Of a stretch of 15,120 nt of DNA, positions 6,285 to 13,595 are shown in pieces. The position numbers were made by a program, and so were the translations under genes. The DNA is taken from NCBI GenBank assembly GCA_964653285.1, contig CAZZEX010000112.1, positions 1 through 15,120 of the forward strand, read 5' to 3'. The notes below the pieces were generated by a model. It was given only the letters and a program-made list of their open reading frames with translations. It had not been told where the DNA came from and ran no database searches. The stretch is from CAZZEX01 sp964653285. Its GTDB lineage: Bacteria > Chloroflexota > Anaerolineae > B4-G1. Each line of letters starts with the position of its first letter. The stretch's first letter is position 1.

Positions 6285-7655
6285 TGGACTCCATAGTTTC
6301 AGGTATCCAGTCAGATCCACCGCCTCGCGCGGACCGACCTGGATCTCCCAGCCCGGAAGTTCCTCCTCCAGTTCACCCATCAGGACCGCCACGTGACCGG
6401 GGATGATCAGTCTGCGATGGCTGATCTTCCCCTCAATGCCGGTCGTCTTGACCGATTTGGCGATGCGCTCGGCGTCGAACTTGCCGGCCGCCCAGGCAGT
6501 CAGGACACTCATGCCTTCTGCGTCGGCCACCAGCAGCCAGCCCGGCATCCCACTTCCGTCAACCTCGTTAGCCACGGAGAAGTAGGTAATAGAGAAGTTG
6601 GTCGTCACCATCAGCGGCGAATCCGGCTTGGGTTCGTTGATCTCGTAGATGCCCGGCTGCACCTGGATCGGCTCCTGCGGGTTGGTATAGATGTTCTCCC
6701 TTAACACCAGCAGCGCGTAGGCCGAAGCCGGAGTGAAGTGGTCCAGAACGACGAAGCCACCGTACTTGGCGATGTGTTGGCCGGCCAGCATGACCTCTTC
6801 CACCGGATCAGACGCCCCATCGCCGGGGAAGGTGATGATGGGATAACCCAACGGTCGGAAGTTCTTCTTAAGGGCCAGACGGCGCAATTGCGTCAGCCTG
6901 ACCAGCGTGCCGACGGGGTCGCGCACACCAGGATCCAGTACCATATCTTGCACGCCCTGGCCCTTGATCTGCTCCGTCATCTCGGCCAGGTCACCCAGGC
7001 CCCCCCCTCCATCCCCCCCCTCCAGGGGGGGAGTGCGCACCGCCAGCGGAGACTGCGTTTCCTTCGCCAGTGCCGTCATCGGTTCCCAGTTGTCGGGAGT
7101 AGCAGCATAGAGGAGTGGACAGGTATCCTCGGCGGCCTTCACCCCGGCCTCCATGACAGCCGGATCATCAGCGATGAGGATCAGTGGCCGGTCGGTCACC
7201 TCCCGCACGGCTTGCACAGCAGACTGGAAAGTCTGCCCCACGCCGGAGGCCGACTCGACCGCGATGCCGTCCAGGAACAAGTCCATCCCGACGTATTCCA
7301 CGCCGAACCCCATAGCCGCCTGCACTGCTGCCTTCAACTCATCCAGCGGCATCGTATCACGGACGCGCACGAAAAGGCCAGCCTTGTGGTAGAAGGTCTT
7401 CTCGTGGCGAAAGAGGATGGTCTCGTTGCCGACCTCGACTTTGTGCCCCGGCCCTTCCACTGTGACCAGCCGGATGGGCGGGGTGGCCGCAGCCGCCAGT
7501 TGCGCCTTTGCCTCCTCCGAGACATAGGGACAGGCTGATAGGTTCGCCTGCTTGGCCGCTAACTTCATGGCGAAGGCCAGGCAGGTAGGATAGCCGCACT
7601 CTTTACAGTTAGTTCGCGGCAAAAGTTTGTAGATTTGTAATCCGCTTAAAGCCAT
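6282..7655 (-). CDS. acsC: AcsC: corrinoid iron-sulfur protein large (gamma) subunit
   Basis: 457 residues, slightly longer than the roughly 446-residue Moorella subunit. The N-terminal 4Fe-4S motif is C17-x2-C20-x4-C25-x16-C42, followed by a TIM barrel (about 60-310) and a C-terminal Rossmann-like cobamide domain (about 330-450, ending PGWEIQVGPREAVDLTGYL). It carries the methyl group on cobalt from AcsE to the AcsB A-cluster; the 4Fe-4S cluster serves reductive activation by AcsV. Residues about 207-221 (TPPLEGGDGGGGLGD) are coded by a poly-C/poly-G palindromic element and roughly account for the extra length. The gene starts 9 nt after the acsD stop, with GGGGG of that junction as Shine-Dalgarno, consistent with coupled 1:1 synthesis. 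Its TAG stop coincides with the edge of the repeat array at 6201-6284. Confidence 0.96.
   Translation of the reverse strand: MALSGLQIYKLLPRTNCKECGYPTCLAFAMKLAAKQANLSACPYVSEEAKAQLAAAATPPIRLVTVEGPGHKVEVGNETILFRHEKTFYHKAGLFVRVRDTMPLDELKAAVQAAMGFGVEYVGMDLFLDGIAVESASGVGQTFQSAVQAVREVTDRPLILIADDPAVMEAGVKAAEDTCPLLYAATPDNWEPMTALAKETQSPLAVRTPPLEGGDGGGGLGDLAEMTEQIKGQGVQDMVLDPGVRDPVGTLVRLTQLRRLALKKNFRPLGYPIITFPGDGASDPVEEVMLAGQHIAKYGGFVVLDHFTPASAYALLVLRENIYTNPQEPIQVQPGIYEINEPKPDSPLMVTTNFSITYFSVANEVDGSGMPGWLLVADAEGMSVLTAWAAGKFDAERIAKSVKTTGIEGKISHRRLIIPGHVAVLMGELEEELPGWEIQVGPREAVDLTGYLKLWSP
7000..7033. repeat. Poly-C/poly-G palindromic element inside acsC
   Basis: Runs of eight C, eight C and seven G separated by TCCAT and TCCA; C7014-7020 and G7025-7031 form a 7-bp stem with a TCCA loop. 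It is read in frame as a Gly-rich TPPLEGGDGGGG stretch. It resembles an intergenic palindrome inserted into a surface loop of the TIM barrel. Homopolymer runs of this length are also prone to sequencing or assembly error, but the frame is preserved on both sides. Confidence 0.7.
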
Positions 7656-7664
7656 TTTATCCCC

Positions 7665-8633
7665 CTACTTCCCCATCAGTTTCTCGATAAATGTTCGTAC
7701 CCGCTTCACCGTCTCCGGGTGGCGCAGGACGAGCACGTCGGCTCCCGACTCGACGAGGGCGGTCGCCGTCATCGTCTCCCACAGCACCCCCCGCTCGCGC
7801 CAGTCGCCCCACGCTTCCGGCACCCCTTCGCCCACCTTGGCCTCCTTCTGCCGCCAGGCTTCGTAGCCGGGGGTGACCAACATAGGCAGTTGGGTCATTG
7901 TGTCACCCTGGAGCGCCGCGATGCGCAGCCGCTCCATCACGGAGTAGCCGTACTCCATCCCGTAGCCCAACCCCGCCGTCGTGGGGTCCATCAGGATACG
8001 CTCCAGCGGCAACCCCATATCGGAAATAAGGATGTTCAACTGCTTGGCCAGGTTGACGTCCATTGCCGTGCGTCCGTTCACCAGGTGGCCATGGGCCAGT
8101 GCCGCTGCGACGATGGTGCGGTAGTTTTTCTCCTCACAGATACCCAGCACCAATCGCTCGCCCGCCGCTTCCTCGGCCACGGCCACCAGGAGTTCATTGT
8201 CGGCGTCCACCTGGCCGGGCCCGAAGACCAGGATCGGCATCCCGACCGCTTCCAGTACGGCGCGAGTGACGGATTGAGCATCGTCGGCGGTCGTAGGGGT
8301 ACCCCCATCGCGGGTCAGGCTCAACTGCACCATGATCAGGTCTGCCCCGGCCTCCTCGGCCGCTTTAGCCCAGGCCGCCGGGTCGTCCACCACATCGCCC
8401 CAGGCCTCCATCAACAACGGCGACCAGTCGTCGGGCCGCCGGCTCGCGATCTCGACGGCGATGCGTGGCGGGTTGGGTGTCTCTCCCTCGAAGTGTAGGA
8501 AGGGCAACGTCGTCTCGCCACCGACAGTGACGGTGTGGCTGCGGGTGCCGCCATCGTCAGGCGTCGCGCCCAGCGTCACCTCCCGCACCTTCCCTCTCCA
8601 CTTCTCGACCGGAATCTCGACTGTGACAGGCAT
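7665..8633 (-). CDS. acsD: AcsD: corrinoid iron-sulfur protein small (delta) subunit
   Basis: 322 residues, essentially the length of the Moorella small subunit. It is a TIM-barrel protein that pairs with AcsC to hold the cobamide and present it to AcsE and AcsB. Recognisable family blocks: the N-terminal EKWRGKVREVTLGAT strand region (11-25), PFLHFEGETPNPP at 44-56, GADLIMVQL, PILVFGPGQVDADNELL (133-149), the ILMDPTTAGLGYGMEYGYSVMERLR block and a C-terminal HPETV. There is no Fe-S motif, as expected for this subunit. ATG at 8633 has an excellent AAGGAGG at 7 nt (8641-8647). An apparent sigma70-type promoter lies about 70-100 bp upstream, so acsDC and the genes beyond may be transcribed separately from cooS-acsB. 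Confidence 0.96.
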   Translation of the reverse strand: MPVTVEIPVEKWRGKVREVTLGATPDDGGTRSHTVTVGGETTLPFLHFEGETPNPPRIAVEIASRRPDDWSPLLMEAWGDVVDDPAAWAKAAEEAGADLIMVQLSLTRDGGTPTTADDAQSVTRAVLEAVGMPILVFGPGQVDADNELLVAVAEEAAGERLVLGICEEKNYRTIVAAALAHGHLVNGRTAMDVNLAKQLNILISDMGLPLERILMDPTTAGLGYGMEYGYSVMERLRIAALQGDTMTQLPMLVTPGYEAWRQKEAKVGEGVPEAWGDWRERGVLWETMTATALVESGADVLVLRHPETVKRVRTFIEKLMGK

Positions 8634-8678
8634 ACAATGTCCTCCTTAAAACTGCTTGCTCGGGCTCAAGGTGGTCTC

Positions 8679-8741
8679 TGACCATCATCAGCCTCGGTTG
8701 TAATGATAATCCTTAACTGACCAGCGGTCAAGTGATGGTCA
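8679..8741. promoter_or_regulatory. Operator-like TGACC/GGTCA cluster at the acsD promoter
   Basis: TGACC-AGC-GGTCA (8718-8730) is a perfect dyad overlapping the -35 box. TGACCATCA (8679-8687) and TGATGGTCA (8733-8741) are a perfect 9-bp inverted pair, one just upstream of -35 and one just after the predicted transcription start. Four half-sites of the same pentamer around one promoter suggest a dimeric repressor or activator. The regulator family is unknown. Confidence 0.45.
8703..8731 (-). promoter_or_regulatory. Predicted sigma70-type promoter for acsD
   Basis: Minus strand: -35 TTGACC (8731-8726; 5 of 6 to TTGACA), 17-bp spacer, -10 TATCAT (8708-8703; 5 of 6 to TATAAT). Expected transcription start is near 8696, giving a leader of about 60 nt to the acsD ATG. 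Consensus and spacing are both good for a GC-rich genome. Confidence 0.6.
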
Positions 8742-8781
8742 TAGCGCCTCGCGAGTGACATTCCTCACAAGACGCAAGGAG

Positions 8782-8812
8782 CGGGGGCCGCCACCAGGCA
8801 CGACGGCCCCCG
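8782..8812 (-). terminator. GC hairpin downstream of the CBS-domain gene (possible weak terminator)
   Basis: CGGGGGCCG (8782-8790) and CGGCCCCCG (8804-8812) form a perfect 9-bp stem with a 13-nt loop, starting 24 nt past the CBS stop. There is no U-tract after it on the minus strand, so intrinsic termination would be partial at best. An mRNA-stabilising or processing role is equally possible. Confidence 0.4.
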
Positions 8813-8836
8813 GAACTTCGACCGGCAGCCCCTCCC

Positions 8837-9220
8837 CTACTCCGCCATGTCGCGCACGACGTCGCTCATTGAGAGGATGCCCACCGGGCGCTGCGTGGCG
8901 GGCTTTTCGTGCATAATGACCAGACGGGAGACGTCCCTGTCCAGCATTATGAGGGCTGCGGCCTCCACGGGAATGTCTGGGATAATCGTCGCCACGCCAG
9001 AACTCATCACATCCTCGGCCACCATCTGCTTATAGTCCTGATTGTAGACTTTCACCAGGTCCTCGCGGGAGATGATGCCGCAGACCTCGCCGCCTTCGTC
9101 AACGACGACCACCGCCGTGATCTTGTTCTCGGCCATGCGCCTGGCTACCTCCGGCAGCGGAGTGTCCGTGTGGCAGGTGATCACTCCACGCCGCATCAGG
9201 TCACGTACAAATTTGACCAT
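8837..9220 (-). CDS. Two-CBS-domain protein within the CODH/ACS cluster
   Basis: 127 residues made only of a CBS (Bateman) pair: CBS1 about residues 7-58 (VRDLMRRGVIT... TAVVVVDEGGEVCGIISREDLVK) and CBS2 about 69-125 (AEDVMSSGVATI... PVGILSMSDVVRDM). CBS pairs bind adenosine nucleotides (AMP, ADP, ATP, SAM, sometimes NADH) and act as regulatory modules. No catalytic domain, signal peptide or membrane segment is present. The start is ATG at 9220, where GGGAGG stands about 6 nt upstream. A longer frame to 9307 only translates a palindromic repeat. It lies between acsB and acsD, where no such gene is part of the classical acs operon. A plausible but unproven role is sensing energy charge for the enzymes or AcsV around it. 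Confidence 0.85.
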   Translation of the reverse strand: MVKFVRDLMRRGVITCHTDTPLPEVARRMAENKITAVVVVDEGGEVCGIISREDLVKVYNQDYKQMVAEDVMSSGVATIIPDIPVEAAALIMLDRDVSRLVIMHEKPATQRPVGILSMSDVVRDMAE

Positions 9221-9226
9221 CTTTGG

Positions 9227-9232
9227 CCTCCC
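9227..9232 (-). promoter_or_regulatory. Ribosome-binding site deciding the CBS-protein start
   Basis: Minus-strand GGGAGG followed by CCAAAG and ATG (9220-9218). It places the start at the VKFVRDLM segment and excludes the 29-residue upstream extension. Confidence 0.8.
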
Positions 9233-9254
9233 GAATGTATCGAAAAAGTCGAAT

Positions 9255-9318
9255 GGAGGCCCGGCTTTAGCCGGGAAACCCCCGCTGAAGCGGGGCCTCC
9301 GAAGCACTTTTCGTGCTT
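9255..9318. repeat. REP-like double-palindrome element plus hairpin at the acsB 3' end
   Basis: GGAGGCC (9255-9261) pairs with GGCCTCC (9294-9300) and encloses two hairpins: CCCGGCT-TT-AGCCGGG (9260-9275) and CCCCGCT-GA-AGCGGGG (9280-9295). The fold is thus a three-way junction or two consecutive stems. A third stem, AAGCAC (9302-9307) with GTGCTT (9313-9318), overlaps the acsB stop. This looks like a dispersed palindromic repeat (REP/MITE-like). It could attenuate transcription or protect the cooS-acsB message from 3' decay. Confidence 0.8.
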
Positions 9319-11599
9319 AGAAAAGCGGAGGCATCGTCAGCGCCGGATGCCCCTTCTCCTCCAGGAACGGGAGCAAACCCTCCACGTCGGTGCAGACAGT
9401 CTCGTCGGCGATCTTACCCAGCAAGTCGGGGTCGCCCTCCCGTTCGCAGGCCGCCTTGAATTCTTCGGCCATGCTCTCCTTCAGGAAGGAGGACATCCAG
9501 ACGATACGCTTGAGGCCCCCATCGGCGGAGATGAACTTGGGACTGATGAGGTAGTACTTGCCGATACCCATCACGCCAGGCGTCTGGATGCCGCCGCCGC
9601 ACATGCCGGCCAGTGTGGAGAAAGTCATCCCGGCTGGCGTCATGCTGGGGTCCTCCCGGCTGACGATCATGAAGCCATTGGCCTCGGGGATGATCATCAT
9701 GATGCACTCGAAGCACCCACACGCCGTCATGGGGTTGTCCATGATGGAATACATCGAGACCGTTTCCACCGTGCCGTGGGACGCCGACCGCGCGTACTCG
9801 TTGACCCCGGTGAAGTAACCCTTCTCCGGGTCCAGACAGGTGCCCTTCTTGATCGGCTGGTTGGGGCCGGTGGGGTTGATCTGGTAGGAAGCCTTGCAGT
9901 CCAGCCAGTTGTAGGCTCCGCACAGCCCCAGCCGCTGCGGGCTGACGACGCAGACGTGGTTAGGAGCGAAGCTTTGACATAAAATGCACGAGTAAAACGT
10001 ATCTACCGCCTCGTCGGTCAGGTCGGCCATGCGCCGGTTGCGGAAATCGTAGGCCACCCGCGCCTTCTCCAGCCACTCGGCGTGTAGATCGGGCTCGGTG
10101 ATGATCTTCACCTGCACCTTGTCCACGATGGCCCCGAAGTCGGCGTGGAACCTGGCGTAGAGGATGTCACCGAAATGCTTGAGGTTGAACCCCTTGTCGG
10201 CCGCGGTCTTGCTGATGCGAATCCAGGTGATGTCACGCTGGCCGATGTGCTGGATGCCGGAGGCAGCGTTGATGAAGTAATGGAACTGGCGCTCCAGCAC
10301 CGGCTCGAAGTCCTCCTGCATCTTGCGGCCGGCCACCTCGACCAGCAATCCTACGTCCATCGCGCCGCCGACCTCCACGTCCTCGAAGCCGTCGCCAATG
10401 ACCTCGATCTTGCCATCCTCAACCTCATCCATCGGACGCATCGCCAGGTACTCCCAGGCGCGGCTGTGCTTACCGCCGAACTCGACCCGCATGTCGGCCC
10501 GGCGCACGACCTCGCCCTCGAAGGCGGAGCCGTAGGGCACCGGCACCGGCACCTCGGTGATCTTGACCTTGACGCCGCGCACCTCAATGCAACGCTGCAC
10601 CAGTTTGGCCGCCCGCTCCGCGTCGTTCTCCGCCTCAATCTCGTTCCACGGCATCGAGATGATGTGCTCGTAGCGCGTCACGCCGGTGGGCAGAATCTCG
10701 GGCACGACGGTGTCGGCGATGGCCGGGAAGCCATAAGAGAGCGCGCCAGCGCCGGTGGCGTACTTGAGATCGTCCAACTCACCCAGCACCAGCGCGAAGG
10801 CGAAGACGCGGAACTTGTTGTAGAGCAGGATGTCGCGCCACTGGCCACCCTTCATACCGCCGAAGGTCAGCGCCGACCGCGTGGCGAAGCCGGCCGCGTA
10901 GATGGCAGAGATGGTGTCGGTGCCGAAGGGCACGATGTAGGTATCGTACCCCATCTCCACCCCTTCCTCCTGCAACTGATCAATGATACAGCGCCCATTG
11001 ACGTTGCCGGAGAGGAAGATGAGGATGTTGCGGCGCTGCAACTCGCGCACGATGCTGACCGCAGCCTCGTTCGTGCGTGCAGCCCCGATGACGGCGGCAA
11101 AGCCCGGCATACGGCCGTCCACCAACTGGATGCCCCAGGAGCGGAGTTGGATGTCGTCAATGGGGCCATTGAGGTGACCGTCGCCGGCCGCCTCACCGAA
11201 CTCGGGGCTGGTGAAGGAAGTGCCGCCGGCCAAGACGAAGCCGGGGTAGGGCTCCGGCTGCTGCCCCAGGGCGAACCTTACGCCCTCAATGGTCTCTTCG
11301 GCCAGAAGGGTGGCTTGGCCGACATCAAGCGTCTCGCCCAGGTAGGGGGTCCACAGTTGCTCGCCAGGCACCGGGTGCAGGAGGTTCTTGGCGTGATCCA
11401 ACACCGGCCGCAGATCGCTCAAGGTGGTGACCTCGCGCCCCAGCATGCCGTAGATGACCGGCAGGTAGTAGGCCGTGTTGGGGAAAGTGACCGCGCAATC
11501 GGCTCCTTTCTCGGCGATGGCCTTTTCCAGAAGCGCATCTGCCTCAGCGACGATACCGTTTGCGCCACGGATTGCTCGTGTTGCAATGTATCTTGACAT
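9317..11599 (-). CDS. acsB: AcsB: acetyl-CoA synthase (CODH/ACS alpha/beta subunit)
   Basis: 760 residues (Moorella about 729), so it includes the N-terminal domain that docks on CODH, as in bacterial rather than archaeal enzymes. It condenses CO, a methyl group from CFeSP, and CoA into acetyl-CoA. The A-cluster ligands are intact with Moorella spacing: C538-x2-C541-x8-C550-x9-C560 for the 4Fe-4S cluster and C627-G-C629 holding the distal nickel; the 67-residue separation is identical. ATG at 11599 lies 1 nt after the cooS stop. Its GGAGG Shine-Dalgarno is formed by the last cooS codons (GGA GGC), so translation is coupled and gives equal CODH and ACS. It is followed by a REP-like element and the CBS gene. 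Confidence 0.98.
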   Translation of the reverse strand: MSRYIATRAIRGANGIVAEADALLEKAIAEKGADCAVTFPNTAYYLPVIYGMLGREVTTLSDLRPVLDHAKNLLHPVPGEQLWTPYLGETLDVGQATLLAEETIEGVRFALGQQPEPYPGFVLAGGTSFTSPEFGEAAGDGHLNGPIDDIQLRSWGIQLVDGRMPGFAAVIGAARTNEAAVSIVRELQRRNILIFLSGNVNGRCIIDQLQEEGVEMGYDTYIVPFGTDTISAIYAAGFATRSALTFGGMKGGQWRDILLYNKFRVFAFALVLGELDDLKYATGAGALSYGFPAIADTVVPEILPTGVTRYEHIISMPWNEIEAENDAERAAKLVQRCIEVRGVKVKITEVPVPVPYGSAFEGEVVRRADMRVEFGGKHSRAWEYLAMRPMDEVEDGKIEVIGDGFEDVEVGGAMDVGLLVEVAGRKMQEDFEPVLERQFHYFINAASGIQHIGQRDITWIRISKTAADKGFNLKHFGDILYARFHADFGAIVDKVQVKIITEPDLHAEWLEKARVAYDFRNRRMADLTDEAVDTFYSCILCQSFAPNHVCVVSPQRLGLCGAYNWLDCKASYQINPTGPNQPIKKGTCLDPEKGYFTGVNEYARSASHGTVETVSMYSIMDNPMTACGCFECIMMIIPEANGFMIVSREDPSMTPAGMTFSTLAGMCGGGIQTPGVMGIGKYYLISPKFISADGGLKRIVWMSSFLKESMAEEFKAACEREGDPDLLGKIADETVCTDVEGLLPFLEEKGHPALTMPPLF

Positions 11600-11600
11600 T

Positions 11601-13595
11601 TCATTTGCCTCCTACACCGTAGACCGCTTCGATGCGCTCTTCAAACGGCAACGCCAGCAGTTCCGGCATGCGCCAGTCACCGCTCTTGCCCCACTTGCTG
11701 GGGTCGTATTCCGGCAGACCCAGCGCGGCCCGTTTCTTGTCAATGTGCTCCAGGGACTTGCGCAGGATCTCCTCCGGGTCGGTGATAAACTCCAGTTTAC
11801 CGCCGATCTTCTCCTCCCAGCCCGCGCTCAGGATGCGCAACACTTCTTCACACCCGCTCACCGGGTTGGTGACGCCCATGATGACGTAGGCCCCGGAGGC
11901 GACGCAGTAGGTGGCGATGGAGATGGCCTTCTCGCTCATCCACTCCGGCGCCAGCCCGACGGCCGGGATGTCGGCGATGTCCTCGCCCAGCCCGGTCTCG
12001 GTCGCCATTTCGCTGAGAACCGTCAGGATGCGGGAGTTGTCCACGCAGGAACCCACGTGGAGCACCGGCGGGATGCCGGTCGTCTCACAGATCTCGCGCA
12101 ATCCCGGCCCGGCGAACTCCAGCGCCTCACCCAGCATGCTGCCATCCTTGGCGCTGGCGATGGCCGCGCAGCCGGTCTCCACCACCAGCACGTCGTTTTT
12201 GATGAATTCCCTGACCAGGTAGCGATGGAGCGAGTCGTGCTGCACGCGCGCGTTGTTGCAGCCGACGTTCCCCACCACGCCACGGATACGGCCCACCATA
12301 ATAGCGTCGTTCAGCGGGCGGAAGGAACCGCGATAGAGGCCGCCCAGCGCGTAGTTGACGTACTCGTGGGAGAAGCCAGGCACCAGTTTGCCGGTTATGT
12401 CAGGGATGCGGGCCTCGCCCCGGTTGGGGAAACGGTCAATCCCCCGCCGCACGATCTCCCTGGCGATCTCCATAGCCCGGTGCTCGTCGAACTCGATGTG
12501 CGTCGCGCCGGTGATCTTCGCCTTGGGGGAGGTGGTGATCAGTTCGGTGTGGAACTGGTCGGCCAGGACCGCCAGCCCCTGCATGATGCATTGGATGTCC
12601 ACCACCATAGCCTCGACTGCACCGGTCAGGATGGCTAACTCTTGCTGCAGGAAATTGCCGCCCAGCGGTATGCCCTGGCGCATGAGCGTCTCATTGGCAG
12701 TACAGCAGAGACCGACCAGATTGATGCCCGCCGCCCCCTTGCTCTTGGCGTACTCGACCAACTCCGGGTCCTGCACCGCCGCTACGATCATCTCCGAAAG
12801 CGTCGGCTCGTGACCATGGATGATGATGTTGACCTCATCTTCCTTCAACACGCCCAGGTTGGATTGTGCGACGACGGGGCTGGGGGTGCCGAAGAGGATG
12901 TCGGAGAAATCAGTTGCCAGCATTGAGCCACCCCAGCCGTCGCCGATCGCGCAGCGCAGCGCCTGGTTGAGGATATGCTCCGCGTCCTGGTCGTTGCCGA
13001 CGTGGGTGCGGTGCATGATCTCGACGATCTCGCGGTCAATGCCGCGTGGGGCGACCTTCTGATCGCGCCAAATCTGCTGTCGCTTTGGCGGCGCTCGCTT
13101 GATACAGGCAACTTCCCCTTCCTGCTTGCCAAACTCGGCCAGCGCGGCCTCGGCCACGGCCAGCGCCAGTTCGTCAAGCGCTCGCCCATCCGTGGGGACG
13201 CCTAGATATTTCGCCACTTCCTTCAGTTTGAAGGGATCGCGCACGCCGTAGTCGGGCGCGTCCCCCTCGACGGCGGCCTTGAGCGTGAGCGCCAGGTCGC
13301 GCCCGTGGTCGGAGTGAGCGGCCGCGCCGCCCGCGACCATACGGGCGAAGTTGCGGGCCGCGACCGTCTCCCGCGTCGCCCCACATATACCGGTCGCGCC
13401 CTCCTTCGTCAGGCGGCAGGGGCCCATGGAGCAATTCCTGCAACAGAGCCCCTGCGCACCAATGGGGCAGGGGGCCAGGGCGTCGGCGCGGGAGAAGGCT
13501 GTGCTGTACCCTTCCTCTTGGGCCCAGGCCAGTATCTCGACCGCAGCCGGATCTACACTACACTCCTGTGGTGTTCGTGCTTTCTTCTTTGCCAT
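11601..13595 (-). CDS. cooS: CooS/AcsA: Ni-Fe-S carbon monoxide dehydrogenase, CODH/ACS beta subunit
   Basis: 664 residues. It interconverts CO2 and CO at the NiFe4S4 C-cluster and feeds CO through the tunnel to AcsB. Near the N terminus, D-cluster Cys C43 and C51 and B-cluster Cys C52, C55, C60 and C71 are visible; the C60-C71 interval is 11, shorter than the 14 I recall for other CooS proteins. H94/H97 (HSDHGRD) is the proton-relay region. Likely C-cluster ligands are H262 (HGHEP), C297 or C298 (GLCCTANE), C336, C446 (NVGCNN), C476 (ETGCAA) and C517 (GSCVDNSR). C-terminal YCVASG and GVTNPVSG blocks are present. ATG at 13595 with AAGGAG at 8 nt. Overlapping control with acsB identifies it as the acetogenic AcsA rather than a free CODH. 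Confidence 0.98.
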   Translation of the reverse strand: MAKKKARTPQECSVDPAAVEILAWAQEEGYSTAFSRADALAPCPIGAQGLCCRNCSMGPCRLTKEGATGICGATRETVAARNFARMVAGGAAAHSDHGRDLALTLKAAVEGDAPDYGVRDPFKLKEVAKYLGVPTDGRALDELALAVAEAALAEFGKQEGEVACIKRAPPKRQQIWRDQKVAPRGIDREIVEIMHRTHVGNDQDAEHILNQALRCAIGDGWGGSMLATDFSDILFGTPSPVVAQSNLGVLKEDEVNIIIHGHEPTLSEMIVAAVQDPELVEYAKSKGAAGINLVGLCCTANETLMRQGIPLGGNFLQQELAILTGAVEAMVVDIQCIMQGLAVLADQFHTELITTSPKAKITGATHIEFDEHRAMEIAREIVRRGIDRFPNRGEARIPDITGKLVPGFSHEYVNYALGGLYRGSFRPLNDAIMVGRIRGVVGNVGCNNARVQHDSLHRYLVREFIKNDVLVVETGCAAIASAKDGSMLGEALEFAGPGLREICETTGIPPVLHVGSCVDNSRILTVLSEMATETGLGEDIADIPAVGLAPEWMSEKAISIATYCVASGAYVIMGVTNPVSGCEEVLRILSAGWEEKIGGKLEFITDPEEILRKSLEHIDKKRAALGLPEYDPSKWGKSGDWRMPELLALPFEERIEAVYGVGGK
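11608..11612 (-). promoter_or_regulatory. acsB Shine-Dalgarno embedded in the cooS 3' end
   Basis: Minus strand GTA-GGA-GGC-AAA-TGA encodes the last cooS residues and stop. GGAGG within it is 8 nt from the acsB ATG. Ribosomes finishing cooS should reinitiate on acsB, giving stoichiometric subunits. Confidence 0.85.

Larger units (their letters stand above)
8641..8836 (-). other. Regulatory gap between the CBS-domain gene and acsD
   Basis: This 196-bp non-coding stretch holds, in transcription order: a 9-bp GC hairpin just past the CBS gene, a cluster of TGACC/GGTCA half-sites overlapping a good promoter, and the acsD Shine-Dalgarno. No open reading frame on either strand looks genuine. It is the only gap here with a strong housekeeping-type promoter. 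Confidence 0.6.

Noticed and set aside
9221..9307. 29-residue N-terminal extension of the CBS protein
   Set aside because: It translates the palindromic repeat at 9255-9300. A strong GGGAGG sits just before the internal ATG at 9220.
10145..11596. 483-codon plus-strand open frame opposite acsB
   Set aside because: Antisense shadow of acsB, whose A-cluster motifs are unambiguous. No domain is recognisable in the plus-strand product.
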